64,000 nt of DNA from Treponema denticola (GCF_024181405.1 NZ_CP051302.1:1426001-1490000); one strand, 5' to 3'. Shown: positions 9,654 through 17,837, counted from the first letter of the stretch. Numbers and translations are program-made. The notes: generated from the letters alone by a model not told the origin.

Positions 9654-10532
9654 TTATATTTTTCCGATAAATTCCTTTACATAGTTTTCAGCCGAAAAAG
9701 GAGATATGTTTTCATATTTTTCTCCGGTTCCGACAAAAAGCATGGGAAGGTTAAGCTCTTTTCCTGCCGTAACGGCAACGCCGCCCTTCGCCGTAGAATC
9801 ATACTTTGTTAAAAAGACCGCATCGACTCCTATAGCTTCATGGAAAACTTCGGCCTGCCTTAGACCGTTTTGACCTGTAGTTGCATCCAATACCAATATC
9901 TTTTTATAGCAGCCTTCAGAAGCCTTTGTTTTTGCAATCCTGTCGATTTTTTGAAGCTCCCTTACCAAATTTTCTTTATTGTGAAGCCGTCCTGCCGTAT
10001 CTGCAAGAACAAGGCCGCCGCCTGATGAAGCCATTGCATCGCCGGCATCAAAGATGACCGCCCCCGGGTCTCCCCCATGCTGATGAGCGACAACCCTCAC
10101 ATCATTTTTTTCACCGTGAAATTTCAACTGTTCAATTGCAGCGGCTCTAAAGGTGTCTCCGGCGGCCAAAATGATGGGCGTGCCGTATTTTTGTTTATAA
10201 TAATGAGCCATCTTTCCTATTGAAGTTGTTTTGCCGACTCCGTTTACCCCTAAGACAAGATAAATAGAAACCTTGTCTTTCTCCGGAATTAAAGAAGTTA
10301 CCTTTACATAGGGTAATAAAATATTATAAAGACCGTTTAAAACATCATCTTCAGAAACAAGCTTGTCCTTTTTACATAACTCTCTTAAAGAAGCTTCTAT
10401 TTCAAGGGCCGTCTTCGCACCTATATCTCCTTCTATCAGAGTATCGGTTAAATCTTCAAAAAAAGATTCTTCCGGTCCCTTATATAAACCGAATAGTTTT
10501 TTTAATCCGGCAGCAAAACTTTTATTCTTCAT
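9654..10532 (-). CDS. ftsY: signal recognition particle receptor FtsY
   Basis: The SRP receptor GTPase that docks ribosome-SRP complexes to the membrane, partner of Ffh encoded at 56.2-57.5 kb. The 293-residue protein lacks the long acidic A domain of E. coli FtsY, as in many bacteria. It has the N helical bundle and the G domain: G1 GVNGVGKTT, the insertion box DTFRAAAIEQL, G3 DTAGRLHNK, G4 TKYDSTAKGG and the DATTGQN motif. The start is set at MKNKSFAAG, with GAGGAG about 8 nt upstream. It overlaps the upstream gene by 11 nt. Confidence 0.95.
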   Translation of the reverse strand: MKNKSFAAGLKKLFGLYKGPEESFFEDLTDTLIEGDIGAKTALEIEASLRELCKKDKLVSEDDVLNGLYNILLPYVKVTSLIPEKDKVSIYLVLGVNGVGKTTSIGKMAHYYKQKYGTPIILAAGDTFRAAAIEQLKFHGEKNDVRVVAHQHGGDPGAVIFDAGDAMASSGGGLVLADTAGRLHNKENLVRELQKIDRIAKTKASEGCYKKILVLDATTGQNGLRQAEVFHEAIGVDAVFLTKYDSTAKGGVAVTAGKELNLPMLFVGTGEKYENISPFSAENYVKEFIGKI

Positions 10533-12081
10533 TTTTATTCTCCTCATCTTTAATAATAGGTTTATCCCCGATAGGTTTATCAACCTTGACATCTTGATAA
10601 ACAGGGTCCGAGTAATTAGGTTTTATTTTCCGAGGTAAGGCTCTATCTGCCTTTACCAGATAGATTATCAACTGTACAAAATAATTAATACCCAAAGCAA
10701 TCGTAATCCCCTGGAAAACATTTTGAGTTATTCCCAGTCTGTTTATACGGTCAATCTCGGATTGTGTATAAGGAAGTTTACCGCTTTTAAAAGCGTATAC
10801 TTGATCATCTACTTTAGAATTTAAAATCATCGTTATAGGCAGGCTTATGTACAAAGCTCCTAAAGACCAATATAAAATTTTTCGTTGAGTCTCTATCGAA
10901 TCTTTTACATTTTTTTTGTTTAACTTTATAATCATATTCTGAACATTTTGAGGAGAAAAAGTGTTATTCTTCGGCTCAAGAACACCGAAAGTATGTACAC
11001 CATTTTCCTCAAATTCAAAAATAGACTTCATCTTAGGTATAGTTATAATTCCGGGAATACGAATAGAGTATTGGGATTTAAAAAATAAATTGGGAGAAGC
11101 ACTTTTAAGATTAAAACCGATTGCCATAGATTCTTCTTTTTTTAAATTGATTTTTAAGGTATAGGCATCCTTATTTTTTAATTCCAGTTTTTTTGTTTCT
11201 TCAACATAATCTTGAGCAGAAGCTCCTATTTGATAAAATCCTTCACGCAGCGTTATGGGTTTTGAAAAATCCCGTATCAACTCACCGTCAATATAAACCT
11301 TTGCATTTTTAGGAGTAACATCAAAAAATACCTTTACCTCTTTTGTATTTTGAATAATCGTGTATATTTGACGCACCATCATTTCTACGACTTTTTCAAC
11401 ATCATCATATCTTCCGGCCCCTGAAAATTCGTGAATCTTCATTCCGGGAATACCCATATCCAAATAAGCGGTTATAACCATATAGCCCGAAATATCTTTT
11501 ACCGAGCCGTAAATAAGAGCCGATATATTTTCTTTTTTTAAGTTTTCGCCTAGGTCGGCATTTTCAGACATCGTATATAAAGATTCTCCGTACTTCCATA
11601 AGTTTATATTTTTAGGATGACTTGAGCTAAAAAAACGGGTTTCTTCAATTTTGATATCTATATCGGCCTCATAAATACTTTTTTCTTTTTTAAAAATTTC
11701 TTCCGTAAGTTTTTTCTCTTTTTCGTCTTTTATTTTTTTGTCTTCAACCGATAAAAAAAGCTCATCCCTTTCTTTTATAAGTTTTGCCCTTTCCTTTATA
11801 AGCCTCAGCTTTTTATTTGAAGCTTCCATCACAGCCCTCATTTTTTTTTCTTCAAAGGGGACTATTCTTTTTGCTCCGGTATCCATGTAGATTAAAAACA
11901 TTTCAGGCACTATCGTTTTATAACTTTGATAAGAGGAAGGAAGCCCCTCCGTTTTAAATTCCGAAACGGCAATAGTCCAATAGGAATTTTCATCTTCATT
12001 CTTTTGTGAAAATAAAAAACAAGCTATAAAAAAAAATACGGATAAAAAAATAAGTTTTTTCAATTTGAAGGAGAACCTCAT
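10522..12081 (-). CDS. PEGA-domain envelope protein
   Basis: 519 residues with a signal peptide or anchor (KLKKLIFLSVFFFIACFLFS). A charged coiled-coil region (KLRLIKERAKLIKERDELF...KEKKLTEEIF) follows. In the middle is a PEGA domain (VFFDVTPKNAKVYIDGELI ... GFYQIGASAQDYVEETKKLEL). Two hydrophobic segments come near the end (LYWSLGALYISLPITMIL and ALGINYFVQLIIYLV) and the tail is charged. PEGA domains are common in spirochaete surface proteins; the function is unknown. The Cys in FFFIACFLFS could be a lipid site but does not fit the box well. The start is the ATG that overlaps the previous stop as ATGA; GGAG lies 13 nt upstream. Confidence 0.75.
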   Translation of the reverse strand: MRFSFKLKKLIFLSVFFFIACFLFSQKNEDENSYWTIAVSEFKTEGLPSSYQSYKTIVPEMFLIYMDTGAKRIVPFEEKKMRAVMEASNKKLRLIKERAKLIKERDELFLSVEDKKIKDEKEKKLTEEIFKKEKSIYEADIDIKIEETRFFSSSHPKNINLWKYGESLYTMSENADLGENLKKENISALIYGSVKDISGYMVITAYLDMGIPGMKIHEFSGAGRYDDVEKVVEMMVRQIYTIIQNTKEVKVFFDVTPKNAKVYIDGELIRDFSKPITLREGFYQIGASAQDYVEETKKLELKNKDAYTLKINLKKEESMAIGFNLKSASPNLFFKSQYSIRIPGIITIPKMKSIFEFEENGVHTFGVLEPKNNTFSPQNVQNMIIKLNKKNVKDSIETQRKILYWSLGALYISLPITMILNSKVDDQVYAFKSGKLPYTQSEIDRINRLGITQNVFQGITIALGINYFVQLIIYLVKADRALPRKIKPNYSDPVYQDVKVDKPIGDKPIIKDEENKNEE

Positions 12082-12398
12082 AAGCAGATTGTAACTCCTT
12101 TTTCCGTAAATGGGCATAATAAAAAATCCGAGGCGCCGCAGATAAGAGCTTTTTCTGCAAGACCTTCATCCCCGATAGAAGAAATAACAACAAATTGAGT
12201 ATGAGGGCTTTTTTTTCTAAAAGAAGCCGTATCCGTAAAAAGGTTTGAATCAAAAAAAACGAGGCGGACATCTTCATTTGTTAATGTATGCAAAAGCAAA
12301 GATTGAGGCAAAATCTTAATTGTTTCGTTTACATGAGAAAGACATATTGCTCTTATATCGGCTGCCAAAAATTCGGATTTGCATACAATACATATCAT
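12078..12398 (-). CDS. degenerate response-regulator receiver-like protein
   Basis: A stand-alone 106-residue alpha/beta protein. The segment VRLVFFDSNLF resembles receiver strand 3 with the phospho-acceptor Asp. GDEGLAEKALICGASDFLLCPF resembles helix 4 to strand 5. The acidic pair near the N terminus is missing, and the conserved Lys before the cis-Pro (normally KPF) is Cys. So this is a receiver fold that probably cannot be phosphorylated normally. There is no output domain. Its ATG overlaps the prfB stop (ATGA) and its stop overlaps the next start the same way. This assignment is by pattern only. Confidence 0.6.
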   Translation of the reverse strand: MICIVCKSEFLAADIRAICLSHVNETIKILPQSLLLHTLTNEDVRLVFFDSNLFTDTASFRKKSPHTQFVVISSIGDEGLAEKALICGASDFLLCPFTEKGVTICL

Positions 12399-13517
12399 AG
12401 AGCATCGTCCTCATCAATACTCATATCTTCAATCTTCGTATTTAAAAAGCTGTTGATAAATTCGTCTATTTCTCCATCCATTACAGCCTGAATGTTTCCC
12501 GTTTCATACTTTGTCCTGTGATCTTTTACCATTGTATAAGGCTGAAAAACATAGGACCTTATCTGATTGCCCCAAGAAATACCTTTTTTTTCGGCTGCAA
12601 ACTTCATGTTCTCTTTTTCTTTTTGTTCTTCATAATAATTATAAAGCCTTGATTTTAGAACATTCATAGCCGTAGCCCTATTACTGATTTGGCTCCTTTG
12701 AGTTTGGCAGGCTACAACTATTCCGGTTGGAATATGGGTAATACGTACGGCCGAGTCGGTTTTGTTTACGTGCTGGCCTCCGGCCCCTCCGGCTCGGTAT
12801 GTGTCGATACGCAAGTCTTCGGGCCTTATATCGACTTCTATCGTATCGTCAAGAACAGGAAAAGCAAAAACAGATGTAAAAGATGTATGCCTCCTGCCGT
12901 TGGAATCAAAGGGGCTGATACGCACAAGCCTATGAATCCCCGTTTCGCTTTTTAAAAGACCGAAGGCAAACTCGCCTGAAATCTGAAATGTTGCAGATTT
13001 AATTCCGCCCTCGGCTTCAACAACGTCTATGGTTTCCGTTTTAAAGCCTCTGGACTCGCACCAGCGCAAATACATACGCACCAGCATACCGGCCCAATCG
13101 CAGGCCTCAGTTCCCCCTGCCCCTGCATGGACTGTAAGATAGGCATCGTTTTTATCCACCTCGCCTGAAAGCAAGCTCAAGATACTTAATTTTTTATATT
13201 TTTCGTAAACTGAGTTATAATTTGAGCCGATTTCTTCAGACAGTTCTTCATTGCCGGATTCTTCAGAAAGCTCCATCAAAACTTCCAAATCGGAAACTTC
13301 ATCCATTAGCTCCTGCCAAGGATAAATTCTATTTTTAAGGGCCTTTATCTCGCCCATAATTTTTTCGGCTTTTTTACTGTCATTCCAAAAATCGGGAGCT
13401 AAGGTTATAGCTTCTTTTTCGGCTATTTTTGTTTTAACCGCCTCGGGGTCAAAGACGCCCCCAAATATTAGAGATATCGTTTTTTAAGGCTTCTAAATTT
13501 GATCTATAGTCTTCCAT
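12395..13517 (-). CDS. prfB: peptide chain release factor 2 with +1 programmed frameshift
   Basis: Terminates translation at UGA and UAA. The gene is in two frames. Translation starts at the ATG 13517-13515 (GGAG 11 nt upstream) and reads 22 codons to CTT at 13454-13452, followed by in-frame TGA. After a +1 shift that skips base 13451 it continues GAC CCC GAG for 351 residues, giving 373 in all. The slip site TGG GGG CGT CTT TGA C has the internal G-run and CTT-TGA-C known from RF2 autoregulation. RF2 marks are the SPF tripeptide (RISPFDSNGRR) and GGQ (AGGAGGQHVNK). A start at the internal Met at 13357 would lose the N-terminal helices. Confidence 0.95.
13447..13462 (-). promoter_or_regulatory. 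RF2 programmed +1 frameshift site
   Basis: Read on the minus strand: a run of five G, then CGT CTT TGA C. The in-frame UGA is slow to decode when RF2 is scarce, and peptidyl-tRNA-Leu slips from CUU to UUU. The G-run acts as an internal Shine-Dalgarno. The flanking protein sequence (NIWGRL before, FDPEAVK after) matches RF2 only if the shift occurs. Confidence 0.93.
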
Positions 13518-13522
13518 AAGGT

Positions 13523-13816
13523 TTAATTCTCCAACTTTTTTGCAGGCGGGCGTACAAGCACCCTCCTCCACTTTTTTTTATAAAGCGTAGTTACGGCGAA
13601 CACATCCTGAATAGGATATTGATAAAGGCGGACTATATCATAATAGTCGGTAACTCGGTCTATATCCTGCTTTAATGTAACAAGGCCTTCATCGTTTATT
13701 GTTACCGATTCCCAACAGGCATGCTGAACCCGTTCAAAGCCGTTGGCCGTTAGAACTTCTGCGAGATGAGAAGCCGATTCCCTTCCACCCGGATCTATAA
13801 CAACTGAAACAAACAT
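13523..13816 (-). CDS. small Cas2/VapD-like protein, stand-alone
   Basis: 97 residues from MFVSVVIDPGG. The order of elements resembles the Cas2/VapD ferredoxin fold: strand 1 ending in Asp (VSVVID), an Arg at the start of helix 1, the segment GFERVQHACWE where Cas2 has RVQ-SVFE, then a helix and a strand (DYYDIVRLYQYP). No cas1, other cas gene or repeat array is nearby, so a CRISPR role is unlikely. A nuclease or dimeric regulator is possible. It is the first gene of the long minus-strand run, 5 nt before prfB. The chosen ATG follows the promoter -10 by 7 nt; a TTG further upstream would start inside the -35. Confidence 0.6.
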   Translation of the reverse strand: MFVSVVIDPGGRESASHLAEVLTANGFERVQHACWESVTINDEGLVTLKQDIDRVTDYYDIVRLYQYPIQDVFAVTTLYKKKWRRVLVRPPAKKLEN

Positions 13817-13823
13817 GTATAAC

Positions 13824-13852
13824 AGAATACGACAAAAGAAGAACTTTGTCAA
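13824..13852 (-). promoter_or_regulatory. promoter of the 12-gene minus-strand run (leaderless)
   Basis: A perfect -35 TTGACA at 13852-13847, a 17-nt spacer and -10 TATTCT at 13829-13824. Only seven bases (GTTATAC) separate the -10 from the ATG of the Cas2-like gene, so transcription should begin at or next to the A of ATG. No Shine-Dalgarno is present. Confidence 0.75.
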
Positions 13853-13924
13853 ACCCCTAAGGCCGGTAAAAATCTTTACTTATATATACTTATACAAAAA
13901 GGGAAAAATGCCGATAAGTGGGGT

Positions 13925-15328
13925 ATGGAAAATAGAAAAAACTTTGTTGAGGAACTTTCGGTAATCCTTGAAACTAAAAGGAATGAGTTTAACTCTCAAA
14001 TTCTTCCCAAGGTGAGGGAAAACTACAATATTCAAAGCAGTGCCCTTCACGCAGTCAGAAGCACTCTTTTAAAAAAACGGGTCATCCATGATGATCCTTA
14101 TAAATATGACAGTAAAATGACTGAGGTTGAAATTCCCAGCAAGGAAAACTTTGCAGACTCGGAAAAAGCAAGCGTTATAGGCACCCGTTTGGCCCACTAT
14201 GAAACAATGCTGGAATTTGTAAACAATTATTATCAGTTTAATACCGAGTTTTTAACTCCCAAAAGAATTGCCATCCTTCTTGACCTAAACAATACCTTTA
14301 TTTGGTCGGATTTTACAAATACATCGAATCATACAAATACGCGGGCTATAGCCGATATAATAAACAACCTTTTCAAAGGCCCCGACCAATTATCAAGCAG
14401 TCTTTTACGGGATTCCGTAGCCCATCTTGCAAAAAGCGAGACCTATATCAATACCCAGCTTAAAAGCCTTTCCATCTTTCACCGTGAAGAATACAAGCTT
14501 TTAATACGCAGAGAGATTATACCTTCAGTAAAGATAACAAAAGAGGATTGTGCAAATCCTTCAAATATACTAAGGGAAATAAAAAAGATTTTCACCCTAA
14601 AGCTCAAAAAAAAGCCTTTTTACACGGATCTTATAGTCGAAATAATCAGAGAAGATTACGGGGATGATTCGGCCATATTACAGCAGGAGGTTTTATCCCG
14701 CCTTGAAGTTAAACCAAAGGAAAGCTCCTTTGCAAATAAGGAAGTTGACCACAGACCTATTTTAATATCGGGCTTACGGGTTCTTTCAAATTCCGCTCCT
14801 CACTTAAAAGCAGCACTGGATAAAATAAAATCAAATCAGGAGCTGGTTTATAAATCCGAAAATACAATATTTAGAAAAATTGCTGAAATTTTCAGGCAAA
14901 TTTTAAAATTGGAACCTCCTGAAAAGCATATAACAATCATCATTATCGATAATATCAATCAAAATACAAAAAAACAAACAATTAACTATTCCGTTTTTGA
15001 AAAAGAAGTGCTTCAAAAAATAGCCTTATTCCAAAGTATTTTAATGCCGAATTCGGTTGTTAATCAAAAAATAAAAACAATGCCTAACGAGCTTCTTTTT
15101 AACAGCCTTACAAAATACATAAGCGACAGCAATGAGATGCTAAAACAGCTTGGAGGGCTTGACGAATTTTATAAAAACGTAAAACCTGAGCTTAGAAGCA
15201 AAATAAGAGGAATTAAGATAGAAATTACAACAATCACAAATTCGATTATAAAGGCAAACCAATACAGGGCCGAATATCAGGCTCTCAGCGAAGAAGTAAG
15301 CCAAATGAAAAAACTTGGAGTTATCTAA
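13925..15328 (+). CDS. conserved hypothetical protein (467 aa)
   Basis: I recognise no family. The protein is soluble and largely alpha-helical by composition, rich in Lys, Glu, Ile and Leu, with no signal peptide or membrane segment. The N-terminal 60 residues and the C-terminal 50 (YRAEYQALSEEVSQMKKLG) look like coiled coil. A segment around residue 335 (EKHITIIIIDNINQN) is a hydrophobic strand. A weak GTGGGG lies next to the ATG. It stands alone, divergent from the minus-strand run and 50 nt before the oppA-like gene, which has its own promoter. Confidence 0.65.
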   Translation: MENRKNFVEELSVILETKRNEFNSQILPKVRENYNIQSSALHAVRSTLLKKRVIHDDPYKYDSKMTEVEIPSKENFADSEKASVIGTRLAHYETMLEFVNNYYQFNTEFLTPKRIAILLDLNNTFIWSDFTNTSNHTNTRAIADIINNLFKGPDQLSSSLLRDSVAHLAKSETYINTQLKSLSIFHREEYKLLIRREIIPSVKITKEDCANPSNILREIKKIFTLKLKKKPFYTDLIVEIIREDYGDDSAILQQEVLSRLEVKPKESSFANKEVDHRPILISGLRVLSNSAPHLKAALDKIKSNQELVYKSENTIFRKIAEIFRQILKLEPPEKHITIIIIDNINQNTKKQTINYSVFEKEVLQKIALFQSILMPNSVVNQKIKTMPNELLFNSLTKYISDSNEMLKQLGGLDEFYKNVKPELRSKIRGIKIEITTITNSIIKANQYRAEYQALSEEVSQMKKLGVI

Positions 15329-15340
15329 AGTATAATCCGA

Positions 15341-15369
15341 TTGAATAATAATAAAAAAAACAATATAAT
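15341..15369 (+). promoter_or_regulatory. promoter of the OppA-like gene
   Basis: -35 TTGAAT at 15341-15346, a 17-nt spacer, and -10 TATAAT at 15364-15369. The ATG follows 9 nt later with no Shine-Dalgarno, so the leader would be only about 2-4 nt. Confidence 0.7.
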
Positions 15370-15378
15370 GTCGCTTAT

Positions 15379-16971
15379 ATGAAGAATAAACTATTAGCAT
15401 TATTTTTGCTTTTAATGTCCTTTTACCTCTTTTCGCAAGAAGACCAAAAAAAGGAACTGAATATTTCCATAAGTTCAGGGATACCGATGCTTCACCCTCA
15501 TACGGCCTTCGATGCGGGAGAAGCCCAAATCTTAACAGCCCTTTGTGAAGGCCTTTTTGTATACGATCCTTATACATTGCAGCCCGTTCCGGCACTTGCC
15601 GAAAAGCACAGTGTTTCAGGCGGAAGAACATGGCGTTTTACAATCAGAAAAGATGCAAAGTTTGAAAACGGAAAACCCATAACGGCTCAAACCTTTGTCG
15701 ATTCATGGCTGAATCTTTTAAACCCCGCAGGCAATCATCCCTATGCTTCGCTTTTAGACTGCATAGACGGAGCTGCCGATTACCGTAACGGAAAACTAAA
15801 AAATAAAAATCAGGTCGGAATAAGAGCCGAAAGCGAGCAAGTTCTTTTAGTAACCACAAATACAGAAATTGAGCACCTTCCCAACATTTTATGTCATCAT
15901 GCCTTTTCAGCCGTTGAAGCCTCCCAGCTTGAAGCAGCCTTAAAATTTTCTAACATAGAAAGAATAGAAAAATTAAGGGACAGCTTTAAACCCATATCAA
16001 GCGGAGCCTATAAGATAAAAAAATTTTCCGAAAAAGAGCTGATTTTGGTAAAAAACGAAAACTATTGGGATAAGGATAATGTCCAGATTCCTCAAATAAA
16101 CCTCTTCCTCGACTTAAGCAAGGAAGAAGCTATAGAAAAATTCAATATGGGGAAGATTCATTGGCTTTCAAGAAGCGATGTGATTTCTAAAATAGGAGAT
16201 CAGCGTTGTGTAAATATAGACCCTCTTTTTGCAACGGATTATTTTTTCTTTAAGACTTCATCTTTGAATATTAAGGAGGCGGAGTTTAGAAAGGCCCTTC
16301 TTTTAGCTGTTCCCTATGAGGAATTACGCAAGGGCTATCCTATAAAGGCTGAAACTTTAATTTTTCCTCTTGCAGGCTACCCCAAAATTCAGGGTGTAAA
16401 TGAATATAACCTGCAAAAAGCCCAAGAAATCATAAATAAACTTAATTTAAACGAAGAACAAAAAAAGGTGGTAATTAAAATACCCGAAAATACGTATTAT
16501 CAAGAATTAGCCGAAATTTTATCGGCTGCATGGTCAAAAATCGGGGTAAAAACCGAAGTTAAGCTTATTTCTTTGAACGCTTATTATAACAGTCTAAAAT
16601 CAAATGATTACGATTTAGGAACAATCACTTGGATAGGGGACTTTGCAGACCCTCTGGCCTTTTTGGAGATGTTCCGGCCTAATTCCAACCTCAATGACTC
16701 GGACTGGAAAAATCAGGAATTTGAAAGAATAATCCTCAAATCCCATTCCGAAAAAGACTTTAAAAAACGGTATGAGATGTTGAGCAAGGCAGAAGAGCTC
16801 TTGCTGGGAGAGAGCGTGATTATTCCGATATCCTATAGGTTAAGCGTAAATATTATAGATATTTATTCCATAGGCGGCTGGTATTCAAATGCAATAGATA
16901 TACATCCCTTTAAGTTTATAAAATTTATCAAGCCTCAGCCGGTGCCGGGGCTTGTAAAATTAAATAAATAG
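15379..16971 (+). CDS. oligopeptide-type ABC substrate-binding protein
   Basis: A periplasmic family-5 solute-binding protein (OppA/DppA type), 530 residues. The signal peptide is KNKLLALFLLLMSFYLFSQ, with no lipobox Cys, so it is soluble or held by its signal. Conserved landmarks are DAGEAQILTALCEGLFVYDPYTLQPVPALAEK near residue 45, WRFTIRKDAKFENGKPITAQ and GAYKIKKF. The DYDLGTITWIGDFADPLAFLEMF region is typical of peptide binders. No permease or ATPase gene is adjacent, so it must use a transporter encoded elsewhere. The family binds short peptides; the ligand here is not known. Confidence 0.88.
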   Translation: MKNKLLALFLLLMSFYLFSQEDQKKELNISISSGIPMLHPHTAFDAGEAQILTALCEGLFVYDPYTLQPVPALAEKHSVSGGRTWRFTIRKDAKFENGKPITAQTFVDSWLNLLNPAGNHPYASLLDCIDGAADYRNGKLKNKNQVGIRAESEQVLLVTTNTEIEHLPNILCHHAFSAVEASQLEAALKFSNIERIEKLRDSFKPISSGAYKIKKFSEKELILVKNENYWDKDNVQIPQINLFLDLSKEEAIEKFNMGKIHWLSRSDVISKIGDQRCVNIDPLFATDYFFFKTSSLNIKEAEFRKALLLAVPYEELRKGYPIKAETLIFPLAGYPKIQGVNEYNLQKAQEIINKLNLNEEQKKVVIKIPENTYYQELAEILSAAWSKIGVKTEVKLISLNAYYNSLKSNDYDLGTITWIGDFADPLAFLEMFRPNSNLNDSDWKNQEFERIILKSHSEKDFKKRYEMLSKAEELLLGESVIIPISYRLSVNIIDIYSIGGWYSNAIDIHPFKFIKFIKPQPVPGLVKLNK

Positions 16972-17028
16972 CTCAAAAAGAAGCGATAAGACTGCGGCAA
17001 AAAACTTCATTTTTTTACAAAATATGTA

Positions 17029-17057
17029 TTGACATTTTTTGTGATTTGTAATATTAT
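17029..17057 (+). promoter_or_regulatory. tRNA-Val promoter
   Basis: -35 TTGACA at 17029-17034, a 17-nt spacer and -10 TATTAT at 17052-17057. It ends 10 nt before the first base of the mature tRNA. Confidence 0.85.
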
Positions 17058-17067
17058 CCATGTCATT

Positions 17068-17141
17068 GGGCGCTTAGCTCAGCTGGTACGAGCGTCTGGT
17101 TTACACCCAGAATGTCGGCGGTTCGATCCCGTCAGCGCCCA
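17068..17141 (+). tRNA. tRNA-Val (anticodon TAC)
   Basis: A 74-nt cloverleaf. The acceptor stem GGGCGCT pairs with AGCGCCC and is followed by discriminator A. The D arm is GCTC...GAGC. The anticodon arm is TCTGG-TTTACAC-CCAGA, giving anticodon TAC (reads GUA and, by wobble, GUN). The T arm is GGCGG-TTCGATC-CCGTC, with one weak pair. CCA is not encoded. Confidence 0.95.
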
Positions 17142-17221
17142 ATCCTTCCTTTAATCATTCATTGCCACTTTATAAACATTTTTGCAAGGAGTTCGGGGTT
17201 TCGAAAGGCCTCATCTATATA

Positions 17222-17509
17222 TTAAGCAATTACGGTTCGGCGGGCTTGAAGTGTTATACCCATTGAACGAAGTATATTAAAGACGGTTGAAAACGAGGGA
17301 TTCCCCTTTTCCGACAAAGAAGTATAAAGAGCTTCGCGGCTTACCCCTATTTGTTTGGCAAGTTGTGTCATACCCTTTGAGCGGGCTATTGCACCGATTA
17401 CATTAATGACATCGGCCGGTTCACCTTCTTCAAGAGCTGTCGATAAATAAATTAGTACATCTTCAGCTGTTTCGATATAATCAGCCATATCCCATTTTGT
17501 AACTTTCAT
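17222..17509 (-). CDS. HigA-type antitoxin (addiction module antidote)
   Basis: A 95-residue DNA-binding antitoxin. A helix-turn-helix of the Cro/CI type lies at about 45-85 (GMTQLAKQIGVSREALYTSLSEKGNPSFSTVFNILRSMGI). This is the pattern of the putative addiction-module antidote family that pairs with Gp49/HigB-like toxins. It lies 2 nt after the toxin stop; the end of the toxin gene supplies its GGAGGTG ribosome site, so translation is coupled. It probably represses the shared promoter by binding the palindrome at 17811-17828. Confidence 0.87.
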   Translation of the reverse strand: MKVTKWDMADYIETAEDVLIYLSTALEEGEPADVINVIGAIARSKGMTQLAKQIGVSREALYTSLSEKGNPSFSTVFNILRSMGITLQARRTVIA

Positions 17510-17511
17510 TT

Positions 17512-17802
17512 TTACACCTCCATAGCTATTTTATAAGCATTTTGTATATCCTTTTCTTGAGTTGATTTATCGCCTGCACATAACAAGATAATAATTTGAT
17601 TGTTTTTCTTTTTATAATAAATACGGAATCCTTGACCATAATGAATTCTCAACTCCGAAAGACCTTTACCAATAGGTTTGCAATCACAATTATATTCTTG
17701 TGAAAGACGGATTATGTGCATGTTTATAATAGAGCGTGTTTTACCGTCTTTTATTTTTCTAAACCATTTTTCGAATATTTCGGTCTTTTTTATCTCTATC
17801 AT
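17512..17802 (-). CDS. HigB/Gp49-like toxin of the RelE superfamily
   Basis: A 96-residue small basic protein with the addiction-module killer pattern: EIFEKWFRKIKDGKTRSIINMHIIRL, GLSELRIHYGQGFRIYYKKKNNQIIILLCAGDKSTQEKDI. The family cleaves mRNA at the ribosome. The toxin gene comes first and the antitoxin second, as in higBA modules. The ATG follows the -10 by 6 nt and has no Shine-Dalgarno, so the toxin mRNA is probably leaderless while the antitoxin has a strong ribosome site. That could help keep antitoxin in excess. Confidence 0.87.
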   Translation of the reverse strand: MIEIKKTEIFEKWFRKIKDGKTRSIINMHIIRLSQEYNCDCKPIGKGLSELRIHYGQGFRIYYKKKNNQIIILLCAGDKSTQEKDIQNAYKIAMEV

Positions 17803-17808
17803 TTCTAT

Positions 17809-17837
17809 ATTGTAATATATATATTACAGATTGTCAA
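17809..17837 (-). promoter_or_regulatory. toxin-antitoxin promoter with palindromic operator
   Basis: -35 TTGACA at 17837-17832, a 17-nt spacer and -10 TACAAT at 17814-17809. A perfect 18-bp palindrome TGTAATATATATATTACA (17811-17828) fills most of the spacer and runs into the -10. It is placed where a bound antitoxin would block RNA polymerase. Confidence 0.85.

Noticed and set aside
12395..13357. prfB starting at the internal Met at 13357
   Set aside because: It would omit the RF2 N-terminal helices, and the upstream sequence encodes them in two frames joined by a classic frameshift site.
13523..13816. Cas2-like protein as evidence of a CRISPR system
   Set aside because: No cas1, effector gene or repeat-spacer array is present within the window.
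16972..17028. Terminator after the OppA-like gene
   Set aside because: T-rich sequence is present but no stem of useful length was found.
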